A stretch of 64,000 bases of DNA, taken from Tipula vernalis. Taxonomy: Eukaryota > Arthropoda > Insecta > Diptera > Tipulidae. Below, one piece after another: positions 1 through 11,151 of this stretch. The notes under the pieces are model-generated. The model ran no database searches. It was not told the DNA's origin and saw nothing but the letters and a program-made list of their open reading frames with translations. The DNA is taken from the NCBI GenBank assembly GCA_958295665.1, contig OY282558.1, positions 28,479,045-28,543,044 of the forward strand, written 5' to 3'. The position numbers and the translations under genes were made by a program. How positions within the stretch are numbered: the first letter of the stretch is position 1; every line of letters starts with the position of its first letter.

Positions 1-3000
1 TTTATTACGGTATTTATCCTGGTATTAAGATTCTATAATACCGAAATACCGGTATCGACTTTTGCTATGATATTGGATTCCCTAATCTTGAAAGACAGCT
101 TACGAAAATATATATATATCAGCTTCTGAAAATAAAGTCAACCATTTTTTTTGTGATATGCTTACTAGGAATCACGGGGAATATGCTTAGTATCTCCAAT
201 AACCAACAACCGCACTGTCCTTTAATACCAATTGGTACCTAATATAAGTAGTTATAATTTCCGTATAAACAATTAATTGAATTATCTATTGAACTCCTTA
301 TTTACTTGAATCGAATGCGCCTTTTAGTAAATTTTTCAAATCCGATTTCAAGTGCGATACAAATCGATTTCTGTTTGGAAAATGGACAAATTACTAAGAA
401 TGGTTTCCCTTTTCCTCTAAGAGGTTGTCATCGAACGCTGAATAAAAGAAGTAAGCACTTTCTGCTTATATGCTAAGTGACTGTGACCAAATATACGTTT
501 AATTTTCATTCCTTATTGTGAGATGATTATATTTTCTGTTCAATTGTTTACTATGGTTGTTAACAATTGTTTTTAGATTTACCAAAATTTACTAGTTTCC
601 GCTTGTTTAAGGCGAAAATACCAACAATTGTTGTTTACTTGTAAACTCCCAAAGCAGAATTACATGATGCAGTGCTGCAATTGGCAGATTTAGTATTTTG
701 TTTCGTTTTCTGTACATTTTACATAAAATTAATTACATTTAAGCAAACCAACATAATACGTAAAAACATTTCAGAAAATTTGGACGTCTGTCTACAAAGT
801 AACCAAAAATTAAGAAAGTAAATATCCTAAATATTTTTGAGAAATTCAATGATTTTTGAATTAGATATACATACTACAGACATTCCTAATTAAATGCACA
901 AGAAATATTTGAAAGTATTTGACTCGCTCTTTCACTAAATAGAAACTGTTGGCTAAAGAAGAGGCTGAATCTTATTACTAAAATCAATAATGATGTTGCA
1001 ATTTCCAAAGTCACCGCTGTTGCTTCTGTTCCCAATTATCAATTATAATAAAGAAACAGGAGCCGCTAGCCACGTTCGCCTTGCAATAAGACCTGAAAAA
1101 TTTACGATTAATATAGTTTCAATTTCAAATGATTTTAGAACAAATTTCTTTTACTTATCTTTTTCCTTTTCTGTTGAGTGGAACAAAATAAAAATGTCAT
1201 GAATGAAACATTTTAAGAAGTTAAGAATTTTTATTGTTATTCAAAAATACAGTTTTATTATTTTGTCACAACAAAACAAAATCTAGGTAAAGCCGCACTT
1301 CATTCTCAAATTTATGATATTTTTTATGGTTCACGGTCAACAATGTGAATTGAACTCGAAAGCAAACCTTTGTCTTATTTTATTTGGAATTATACGTGTA
1401 CACAAAAATGCACACTTTTTGATTTATGATTTAAGTTTTATTAATGATGAGAGCAATGTAATAATTAAATTGGCCATATGCACAGCTATAATACCAAAAT
1501 ATATTTAAAGTGCTTAATAAAAATTAAGTTTTTTTATACACGTACCTAGTAATGATTATATGATAAAAGCTATAAAATACCGCAAATAAAAATCTTAAAG
1601 AAATAATATAAAAAAGTTTATTATTGACAATTACACCACACTTAGCTCAGAGGCAAAAACCACTTATTTAGAAATATTTGTGCTAAATTATTTCACGTAC
1701 ATACATAAAAATAAATTACAAATATGATTACACATGATTGTTGGTGCGCACATTATGGAATGGTGGATATAATCTACCTAAATTAATGTATAAAAACTGC
1801 ATGATGTATTGTAATGCCACGATTTTGGAAAGTACTAAAAGTACCAACTAAGAATTTATTATCTCCTCCTTCGTATCACTGTAATTAGTGGCAGGGTAAT
1901 TTAAGTTGTCACGATTTATCAATTTAAATTCTGATACAAACTTTAGTGTACTAATTTCATTGACACATTGTTATATTGTCAGATAATATTAATAATAAAT
2001 GAGACCTCGCGAATTCCGGAAACATTTTGTCTTTGTTATGAGTGCTAAATTAACTAAAGCGTTGTTAATAGTTTTATAATTTGTTCTGTTACCAAAGACA
2101 ATGAAAAAATTCTAAGTCAGTGCGTCTGTGTCTGTGTATTTGTGGCATGGAGCTATGTTTTTATGAATTATAACGCTAAATTTAAATATTGATTTTATAT
2201 TTAAGACCTTAAGAATAATAAACGAACAGTGTGAAGTTTACGACTACAAATGTTGACAAGAAATATAAAGTGAATATGCATTAGTAGCGAAGGATCCTGA
2301 CAACAGCTAATATACAAGATTTATTTATGATATCAAATAAAGCCCTGATTCAAATAATTTTTATTATCTGTACCAAAAAATCAAATTGCCACCGGTATAA
2401 AACCAAATTCTACTAAGCACTACAAAATCAAACAAAAATTATAGAATAATAATTTATTTGAGTTCGAACAACAACATTCAAATATTTCGATCTTTCTGTT
2501 CGAACAAGACTATTCAGAAAATAGTAACCCTATTTTCCATGGCCAATGACAGACAATCAAAGAGACGTCTAATGGCCTGTTTTTTTATTACATCGGAGAG
2601 ACCAGAGAGATCAGAGAGATAATATATTTGAAATAACCGAACACTTTTTATTTGAAGAGACCTTTATCAGATTTTAACACATTAAACTATTCAAATTGAC
2701 AAAACCACTATTTTGTCACACATACTACGACCAAGAAAATTGATTACTTACGCATAAATAACTAATATAAATACACAAAAATTGAATTAAACGTAAATTA
2801 ACAAGAAACAAATAATAAAATTAATTAAAATTATTTACAATAAACTTTAAAAAATTAATTTACAATTTATTGTCTCAGTTTATATAGCGTTCACCTTTAT
2901 GGAAGGGAAACTATGTATAGCACTGTACTACCTCAAATAAATTTTAGATCCAAAAACAGCAATCTGTGATTTGATCGGATTTAATAAGAAAACGAAAATC

Positions 3001-4362
3001 GTATTGATCCGAGAAAATAAAAAAACGCAAAAGGCTTGGTTTATGAAAGGCATTATTTGTGATAAGTGGCAAATTAGCGCGAAACGCAGAAGCAGTTTTA
3101 CAATCGATTTTACAAAAAGAGATTTGTCAAATAAAGTGTAGGTAAATGTTCGATTATTATTGCGTATTCTAATGGGCTATTTGCATGATAAACGGCATTT
3201 TAAACCGATTTTACAAACAAAAAAATAAAAAGTCACTTCAAAACAGGTACTAAAAGTACTAACGATGAATGTTCAATGGCCAATACTATGAAATCGGTAG
3301 CTCATCTTTTGAGAATCGCGTTAAGCGCTATATTACGCTTATCACAAATAATCCAATCAGGATGTATAACTGATTGCCTGGTATTGGTCAACGAACATCC
3401 TACACTTTTTTTAGAATTGATTTTATTATAAACACAAATTTTTTTTCTTTATTCTTATGACAAATTTTAAACATCTCTGCGATTACCTGTCATGCGCAAT
3501 CCAACCGATACAGCTTCTCCAGTTAACTATATTTCAACAATTCCATTTTTAATTTTTCTGAATTAATTTCTATACTATAAATAATTAAATAAGTAGTTTT
3601 TTGCGGATGTTAAGTAGTTTGTGAATAGTTTGGTACTTTTACAAATACATCGACATATTTTTCCAATTATCATCAGCCATAATACAGGCTACCAGGTTTT
3701 TCAGAAATCATAACCCGATTAACTTTTTGACTCGGAAGTGGTAGATCCAGATTACACCTTGCTTATCATTGGGTTAAACAATATTTTTAGATACATTGGC
3801 AAAATTTAAGTCGATAAATATACAGAGGATTGTTCAGTTCAAAAATTTACATACACATTTCATTCGAAATTTTAAAATCCAATTAAAAATATTGTGTCGC
3901 TGTTTATGATTAAGATCACCTGTGGCGCTACTTTAATCTATTCATTGTCCATACTCAAACTAACAAACAAATTGTCATAAATTCGACACTAATCAAACTT
4001 GTCAACTTCAGTCGCATTACTTAAGTCCACAAAAGATTTGTTTTCTCCATATAATCATTTCCTAATCTTCTTATCTTGCTTCGTTTTTTCCGTCCTTCTA
4101 ATCCAAACCGAATGTAATATGTCAATATTTTGTAAGGGCCAAGGATAATCCAACATTCAATAGAATTTTTTCTCAAATTTACCTGAAATAATTTTTTAAG
4201 AAAATTATAACCGGACATTAACACAATTACATATTTTTAGAGAAAGTGTCGTTCTTAAATAAACCCGATAAAATTAATAAGTGTGAAGGAAACAAAATAA
4301 ATAAACAAGGATTTTTTAGGGCATTCTTAGCTATAAGATTAAGGGTCTTATTTGCAATAATT
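1..4362. other. AT-rich intergenic DNA, no gene seen
   Basis: No open frame of convincing length or composition and no recognisable protein motif on either strand. Short open frames near 1.0-1.5 kb and 4.0-4.2 kb have low-complexity, AT-driven composition and look like chance. I see no tRNA-like A/B boxes and no long palindrome that I could trace reliably. Confidence 0.6.
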
Positions 4363-4366
4363 TATA

Positions 4367-4447
<81 letters not shown>
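4363..4447. repeat. (TA)n microsatellite
   Basis: A run of TA dinucleotides of about 85 bases with one early TG interruption. The open frame it creates, a YI/IY repeat peptide, is an artefact. It is one of eight long TA tracts in the window. Confidence 0.95.
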
Positions 4448-4450
<3 letters not shown>

Positions 4451-4697
4451 TCAAACTGTGAAACAATATTCTTAACGACTGCTAAGGCCCTCAAATTTCA
4501 ATTTTCTTAATTATAAATTCGTACCCAGAATTATAGAATTGTTTTATTCGATGTGCTGTGATCTCGATGTGAAGAACTCGAAAAAACATTTTTTGAAAAT
4601 TAACAAATTTTTTGAACAATTTTCGAGAAATGATGATAACCGATAGTGGGCGAAGACTAATTCGTCAGTTTGTACGATGATGAATTCATTACCATAA

Positions 4698-5159
4698 ACT
4701 ATATCGAATGACACAAGAACGGTATTAATTTTTGTATCCCGATTTAGTGACATTAGATTTGCTTTTTATAATAGAAACATTATTAAGAAATTAATTTTTA
4801 ACAACATAGAAAAAACAGATATCCTTTCCAAGTCAGGTGTTTACAAAATTGATTGTAATGATTGTAGTTTCAGTTATATTGGACAGACAGGACGTAATTT
4901 TAAAATCAGAGCCAATGAACATTTATCAGGGCTTAAAGAGTCTTCTTTTCATAATCATTTAATCCAACAAAACCATTCCTCATCCATGAATAATTTAGGT
5001 ATTTTGCATATACAAAATAAAGGTAGGCGTTTAGATACCCTAGAATCATACGAAATTAGGAAAGCTATATTTTTTAACCAAGATATCTTAAATGAACAAA
5101 GAGAGATTCGATTTTCACCCCTCACTCATCCTGTGTTATTTCATAATCGACCTTCATAA
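4698..5159 (+). pseudogene. Penelope-like element fragment, GIY-YIG endonuclease
   Basis: From the stop just before 4698 to the TAA at 5157-5159 one frame is open for 153 codons without needing an ATG. From about codon 45 it reads KSGVYKIDCNDC, then SYIGQTGRNFKIRANEHL. This is the GIY-YIG nuclease signature (GVY...YIG, then an R and an EH), preceded by the Cys pair found in Penelope-like retroelements, where this domain follows the reverse transcriptase and nicks target DNA. The segment before it (RFAFYNRN...NNIEKTDILSK) fits the usual linker. No reverse transcriptase can be read upstream, so the copy is 5'-truncated or decayed. It is followed by a poly(T) tract and a hammerhead-like motif, as expected for a Penelope 3' end. 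It is not a host gene. Confidence 0.8.
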
Positions 5160-5319
5160 AATAATATTCTCTTTTATTTCTCTTTTATTCTCTCTTTTAT
5201 TTTTACTCGCACCCCTAAATTATTTTATGATAGATGTTATGCCTTTTTTCTTCAATTTGCTTATATTTTTGGTTTGTATTGGTTTATTTTGATGGTAAAA
5301 ATTTTAGTTATATATATTT

Positions 5320-5322
<3 letters not shown>

Positions 5323-5354
<32 letters not shown>
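5323..5354. repeat. poly(T) tract
   Basis: An uninterrupted run of about 32 T, between the GIY-YIG stop codon and the hammerhead-like motif, in the presumed 3' region of the Penelope-like copy. Confidence 0.9.
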
Positions 5355-5357
<3 letters not shown>

Positions 5358-5438
5358 ATTGTTAGTCTTTGTGTGTTTTTATTACTAGTAATTTTATATT
5401 TAAACCACCATTTTTGTAAGTAACTGTTAGTTTAACTC

Positions 5439-5463
5439 CTGATGAGGACCTAGCAAGTCGAAA
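5439..5463 (+). ncRNA. hammerhead-ribozyme-like core in Penelope 3' region
   Basis: The conserved boxes CTGATGA (5439-5445) and GAAA (5460-5463) are separated by 14 bases in which GAC can pair with GTC around a small loop. This is the layout of the hammerhead core: CUGAUGA, stem II, GAAA. Hammerheads are known in Penelope-like elements, and this motif lies about 280 bases after a GIY-YIG frame, which raises the prior. I could not trace convincing stems I and III or the cleavage site by eye, so the copy may be degenerate. Confidence 0.3.
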
Positions 5464-5539
5464 TCGATTGAGAATAAATTGTATCTCAAATTTGCGAAAT
5501 ATTAAACAAGTGTTTTATTTAAAATAGTTCAATCCTACA

Positions 5540-5716
5540 AGCTCCACCATATTCTTAGAAAATTTTATTAAAAATTATTTAATTTCATTCAAAATACTCC
5601 AATTTTATATTTTGCTGGCCGTCAAGCTAAAATTCGTCCGACAAAGTATAAAATTAGAGTTTTTTGAATGAAATTAAATCAATTTTAATAAAATTTTCTA
5701 AGAATAAAGTGGAGCT
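5540..5716. repeat. inverted repeat, ~75-bp arms
   Basis: The arms begin and end with AGCTCCAC / GTGGAGCT and match almost throughout, including TTCTTAGAAAATTTTATTAA and TTTAATTTCATTCAAAA. The loop is about 27 bases and GC-richer than its surroundings. It looks like a non-coding foldback or MITE and lies directly after the Penelope-like 3' end. Confidence 0.8.
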
Positions 5717-8134
5717 TAGAGCTCCGAACTATTTTTTAATTTTTGTTGAAAATGAAACAATTTTGTTAAAAATTGGATTTGACGGTTTGAAATGCCGGTT
5801 GCATGTGGCAATGCCTTTAGGATTTCTGGGAATTCGTTTCCCGAAATCATAGATTTTCTACCACGCAAAACGCATGGATGGCAACATGAGTTACAACTCA
5901 TGGCTTTTTGTGGCGTGCCAGTGGGACAAGGCATAGAATGGTGGGAGCTGTTAATAATCAAATTATATTTTATTTAATATTATATAAAATAATATGTTCT
6001 CACTATTGTTGGTTGCTGTTTCTAATAAAATATTCAAATCACATTCACTAGTAAAATATTTCACATGGATCTGTCAAAATGTATCATAGGGAACGACTGT
6101 AATAATTTGGATGAGTGAGTTTTATGCCAAAAATGTATTACGTGTGAATATATAACATGGTATTCGGGCACGGCCCTTGTTTAAATACATATAAAATTTC
6201 AAAGAAAGAAATTTGATAATAAGAATAAAACAAAAAAACTTGTTGGTTAAATTATACAAAAATGTAAAATGGTAAAATTTTATAAAATTTATCATTAAGT
6301 AGGTCTTCAAATTTTATTTGAAGCTGTCAAATTTTGAATAAAAAATTTTAAAAATTTAAAAAGGAAATAGTCTTTCTTGTGGCTGTCTATAGATAAGTTG
6401 AAATCAAATTGATGTTCCGCAACGTTTAATGGTTTGACCAATCTATTAATATGATTGTTCTCCTAGTAATTTATGTACAGGGCCGTCTCTCAATTGAATT
6501 TGTATGTTCATGTCTACTTACCGATGTCTTCATACAGTAGTTTTCTTTAAAAATAATCAATTTAACTTTGAAAATCAAAAGAATAAAAAAATTACCGATA
6601 TATTATAAATGCGACCGATTTCCCACTTGATTTTCCAGTTTGGTAACGAGCAATTATGGCGTCATGAAGTTCTTTATTTCATAGATACAAATAGAAAATA
6701 GTATTTGTAACACACTGTAGTTTATTTTATTAGAAATATGAATAGTAAAGCATAATGCCCTTCGATTAAAAAACGACAAAATACATTTTTAGATTTTCAA
6801 GTAACTCGTTTTTTGGAAACGATAGTATTTTAAATTTAATTTATATTTGCACTTTTCACGTCAACTAAAAAAACTAATATTACTATCCAGCATCGAATTA
6901 TCGTTATCGGTTATTATAGGTGGAATAATGTCTAAATCTACCATAACAAGTACTTTATTTGGCATTTTCTTGCCAAACAGTTTATCAGTGGTAGACTAAA
7001 TTCTCCACTAATCGGCACTGTATGGTATTAGCAAACAAAGTTGCGAAATTGTGTTTCATTATCGACAATTTTTCAATAAATTATTTGACATAAATAACAA
7101 AAATCCGAAAATAAAAATCACGTTGACATGCAAATAATTTAAATTTAAATCACAAATCGAGGGCGGAAAGTGACCCGCATCAAGATAATTTGTTTTTTGA
7201 ACATATAGTAGGTATAGTTACCATGAATTTATTGTATTTTAGTTTCCATTACAAACTACTTTTTAAAGAAGTACAGACAGTTTCGACAATTTCAACATAA
7301 TTGACGATTGGGTTAAGGCCGATGCACATAGGATTTAAGTTAAATATTTTAAAATTTATGAAAAACCGTAAACATTGTCACAATGAAATTAGTTGATGAA
7401 ATTTTAATAAAAACTTAAACAGTAACTTCAAAGTTTAGTTTTGGCATTTTGGTTTGTGTTTTTTTTGTTCGCAATATGACTGAATAATCGAAGACATAAA
7501 AAAAAATCATCCTTACAAGAAAAAAAAGAAAACTTTTGGCTTATAGCCTAGCTATTAAAAAATCTTATTGAAAACGAAGCGGACTAGAATGAAACGAATC
7601 CAAAGTCCCTCGGGCCTTAGCATGCTTTTGATGGGGGCTATCGATGTTTGTTTTATTTCCGAGAAGCAGAATTTTCTATATATTTTGTACGGACCCATGA
7701 TTTATCATAGTTTACTTTGTTTCCAACACCGTATCCCGTTCTCTACTTTTCGTACTCCTATAGGTATAAATCTCATTCGCTACTGTCAAATTCACTACAT
7801 AAATTTATTCGCTACTAAACTTGATGTCGATTAGGATCGGCGTTCAGCGTTTGCAAAAATAGGTAATCGAAAAATGCCGATCAAAAGGTTTGATGGTGTT
7901 TGACGGTATTTTTCATTTAGTCTAAAGTCGGTCAAAACCGTGGTTTATTTTTCGCTTTATAATATTTCCAAAAACACATCAATTAGTAAAAAAATTAATT
8001 TAGAAAAATTACGAAAATCTACTAAATTCACAATATTAAAAAAACGGTTACCGGTATATGCATTTTTTTGTTCTACAGAATCAGTTTTGGTATTATTCTA
8101 GTCTGTTATGTATATTACTCATTCGAAAAACTTT
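5717..8134. other. intergenic DNA, no assigned gene
   Basis: Mostly AT-rich. At 5760-5960 there is a GC-richer island, open on both strands, with two small hairpins (GGGAATTCGTTTCCC and CATGAG...CTCATG). I do not recognise either translation. At 7568-7834 an 88-codon frame in somewhat less AT-rich DNA shows no motif I know. Both could be pieces of uncharacterised repeats. Confidence 0.45.
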
Positions 8135-8792
8135 GGGTGTTTTCTTTTATTCATTCTGGAAATTCCAGACATTCCGAAAGAGCCATAAATCGTTCTTTTA
8201 TTCATTCCGTTCCTCCTATTCCTTTTTTACTTCATTCTTTAATTTAATCGGAGTATTCAGAATGTATTTTTTTTGTACTACATCGAAAGGTGGAATAAAA
8301 AGAATATTTCATTTGACGATTTGAAATTATGTTCGATGTTTACAATTTAAATGATTAAATTGAATTAAATCGTACATGTTATGGAAAATGAAATTATTAA
8401 TTATGATACAATTAATCGTTTAGGGCGTAAAATAAAAGAATTTTCGAAAATATCTTTAGTTTCATTAAATGAAAATAGTTTTATATAGAGCTTGGCGATA
8501 CAAAAAATCCCAGGTTATATTTTTCAAGATATATGAATTAAAATTAATATTACATTATGTATTTTCACGTACAAATTATTTGCAACTTCAATTAATTATA
8601 ATGAAATTATTTATTTAATAAACTTAATTTGTTTCCTAATTTTAAAAGTGAAAAAAATTCATGCTATGGAAAATGTATTCCATTTATTCCAATCCGTTCT
8701 TTTATTATATTACGTACGGAATATTCCGAGGTCACGTGATCAATATTCTATTCCTTCTGTTCTTTCTTTAGAATGAATAAAAGAAATTACCC
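8135..8792. mobile_element. candidate MITE with imperfect terminal repeats
   Basis: The left end GGGTGTTTTC + TTTTATTCATTC and the right end (reverse complement GGGTAATTTC + TTTTATTCATTC) match over about 25 bases. Variants of the ATTCATTC/ATTCC motif recur inside both ends. No transposase frame and no clear target-site duplication were found, so the boundaries and class are uncertain. Confidence 0.35.
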
Positions 8793-11139
8793 TTTAGTCT
8801 CATGAGTAGTAACTAGCAATACACGCTCATTGAATAATTTACTATTATTCTGTTGGTACGGTGAGTAATAAATTCAAACTACATGACTACTAAAATAAAT
8901 CATCGTGAATTTTGTTTTGCTTTCTCCACGGACAAAAGCATATAGTATTTAATAACTTTATTACCAAAGTGGACTAGCTTATAGTACTCGTACATAATAC
9001 ATCAAGGAAGTAAAATAAGAGATTATTGCTCGATTGTAAAAATCTGTCTCGGGCGGTAACTGAATGAGAGCAATAATCGACATTTACTCCTGAAATCCCG
9101 AGTTTTTAAGTTACAATCGAACTTTCATTGAAAATTTGTTTCAAAAGGTTGTTTCAAAAAATTAAGCTTGCATAATATTTTCATATTCCTTATATTAGTA
9201 TGTACAATTCCTTACAAACAACATCCGAAAGAGTATCCCTTCAGATTTGGAAGAACCTTTTTAAATAAGTAGCTTGCAAACAATCATTAAATTATAACAC
9301 ACAATAAAATGGCATTTAAATAATAAGCTATAAAATAGAAACCTGTATCGATATGTCTTAATCGGTAAGGAGAGGCGGTAAAGAAAACCATGTTTTGCTA
9401 ATAAGCTCTATATAAATAAATCGATAAATCAGCTCCATTTTCGAAAAGTATCAAAATACTGCTACCATTAACGCGATTAAGTGGCGACCTCAGTTGGTGG
9501 CGTTGAATCCTAAAAATATGTGAATATTTATTAGGAATGTAAGGATAATCTTAATACATCACGCTACTCACGCTGTAGATCCAGTCCAGACATAATAACA
9601 ATATTGAATAATTCAAATAATTTGAAGATTAATTGCTTTACGAGTGTGTTCAAACTCAGTTCCAATCTGGATTCTACGTAAGTAATTATAAAACATACAT
9701 ATATTTAAAATTCATTCAAAACAAAACAAAAAAAATGTTTTCAAGAAAACTAACCAAACTTTATACTGGCGTACAATGGTATGCTTCTTCCTCGGTTTCT
9801 TCATTATTATTATTTAAATAATTTTTTTATTGCATTATGATGAGCAAAAATCGTGTCACAGCGGGGTATTAAATTTTTAGATAAATCAGAGAATCTTCGC
9901 GCTTACCTTTTCTTATATTTGCATCTCTAACTACGATGAGATGCGATATAAGGATAAGGATGGGAAAAAATCCAGAAATAATTTAAATTAAAAAGTAAAA
10001 ATTATAGGAATCATCGGTTGGTGAAATGTTGAATACTCACATGTTGTTTTTCGCGATTTGTGGTATAGTTGTGAATAATATTTAGATTAAAGGTTAAATT
10101 ATAATAAATTAGGGTTCATTATATAACTTTGTATACCTAATTAAAGTTAAAATGCAGGATTGCCCTCGTATTTTGAATAAACCAAAAATATAAAATATAT
10201 TTATTTACACATGTATTATATTGAACATAATATTCACATACTACTCATATAAAAGTATACAACCTTATTAGGTATTAATATTATATATATAAATACTTAC
10301 ATATGTACAAATTCAAACAGAGAAAGTCTGATGAACTATTTGCCATCGTAAAATTCCCACTCAAACTATGCATAAGAAACACATTTGAAAAAGATCAAAT
10401 AAATAAAAAGAATAAAGCAACAAAAATTCAATTACCTGAAATAATAGAGTCATTAAATTTGATGAACAGAAATAATTTTCAGATGATTAATAAAATAATT
10501 ATTTACAATACGTTTTTTTAACTAAATCAAAAAAAAATTGAAAACTATTAATTTTGTGTTTTTACCTCTATTTTACTTGTGTGTATAACGTTAAGTTAAA
10601 TAGACATGAAAAATTAGATAAAACGAATACATTCAATCAAGATAAAATTTATTTACAATTAGACGGGTTTGTTTTTATTAAAAAAAGGTATTCGATTCTT
10701 AGAAGAGGTCACATAATTTATTCTCCATATTCATAAAACGGCAATTTCCATTATTTCGGACAATGTACAGTAGTTGCAGTTTCTGATATCAGTCTTCAGT
10801 AAAAAGCATGCACGACTAATTATTGTACATTGTCATTTTTACCTCATAGACATTTTACACATTGCACACGTTTTTTGGGAAGGTTTTTCTTGGCGACACG
10901 AATATTTACTAATCCAAAATAGCCCAAAAACCACTTTGTGCAAAATTAATATTTTACTCGTACTTACATATATGTATTTCGGGTTTATTGATTTTCTATT
11001 CTATCACTATCTCGTTTCAACAAAATATGGGCTTGCCCAACTTTCAAAATAAATGACTCATATATAAATCTTTATATGTATATTAAATCTTACTTTTCTA
11101 GAAAAACAAAATTGAATTTTAAAATATTCTGTAAAAAGG
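8793..11139. other. AT-rich intergenic DNA, no gene seen
   Basis: Several frames of 60-90 codons occur (9633, 10303, 10554 and 10774 on the plus strand). All have Lys/Asn/Ile/Phe-rich composition typical of chance frames in AT-rich DNA and no recognisable motif. The stretch ends at the insertion point of the retrotransposon. Confidence 0.5.
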
Positions 11140-11151
11140 AAATCCAGTTTT
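11140..11151. repeat. target-site duplication, left copy
   Basis: AAATCCAGTTTT occurs immediately before the first base of the element and again at 13792-13803, immediately after its tail. This marks a target-primed insertion and fixes both boundaries. Confidence 0.93.

Noticed and set aside
5540..5716. Intrinsic transcription terminator
   Set aside because: Eukaryotic context; a 75-bp stem with AT-rich arms is a foldback repeat.
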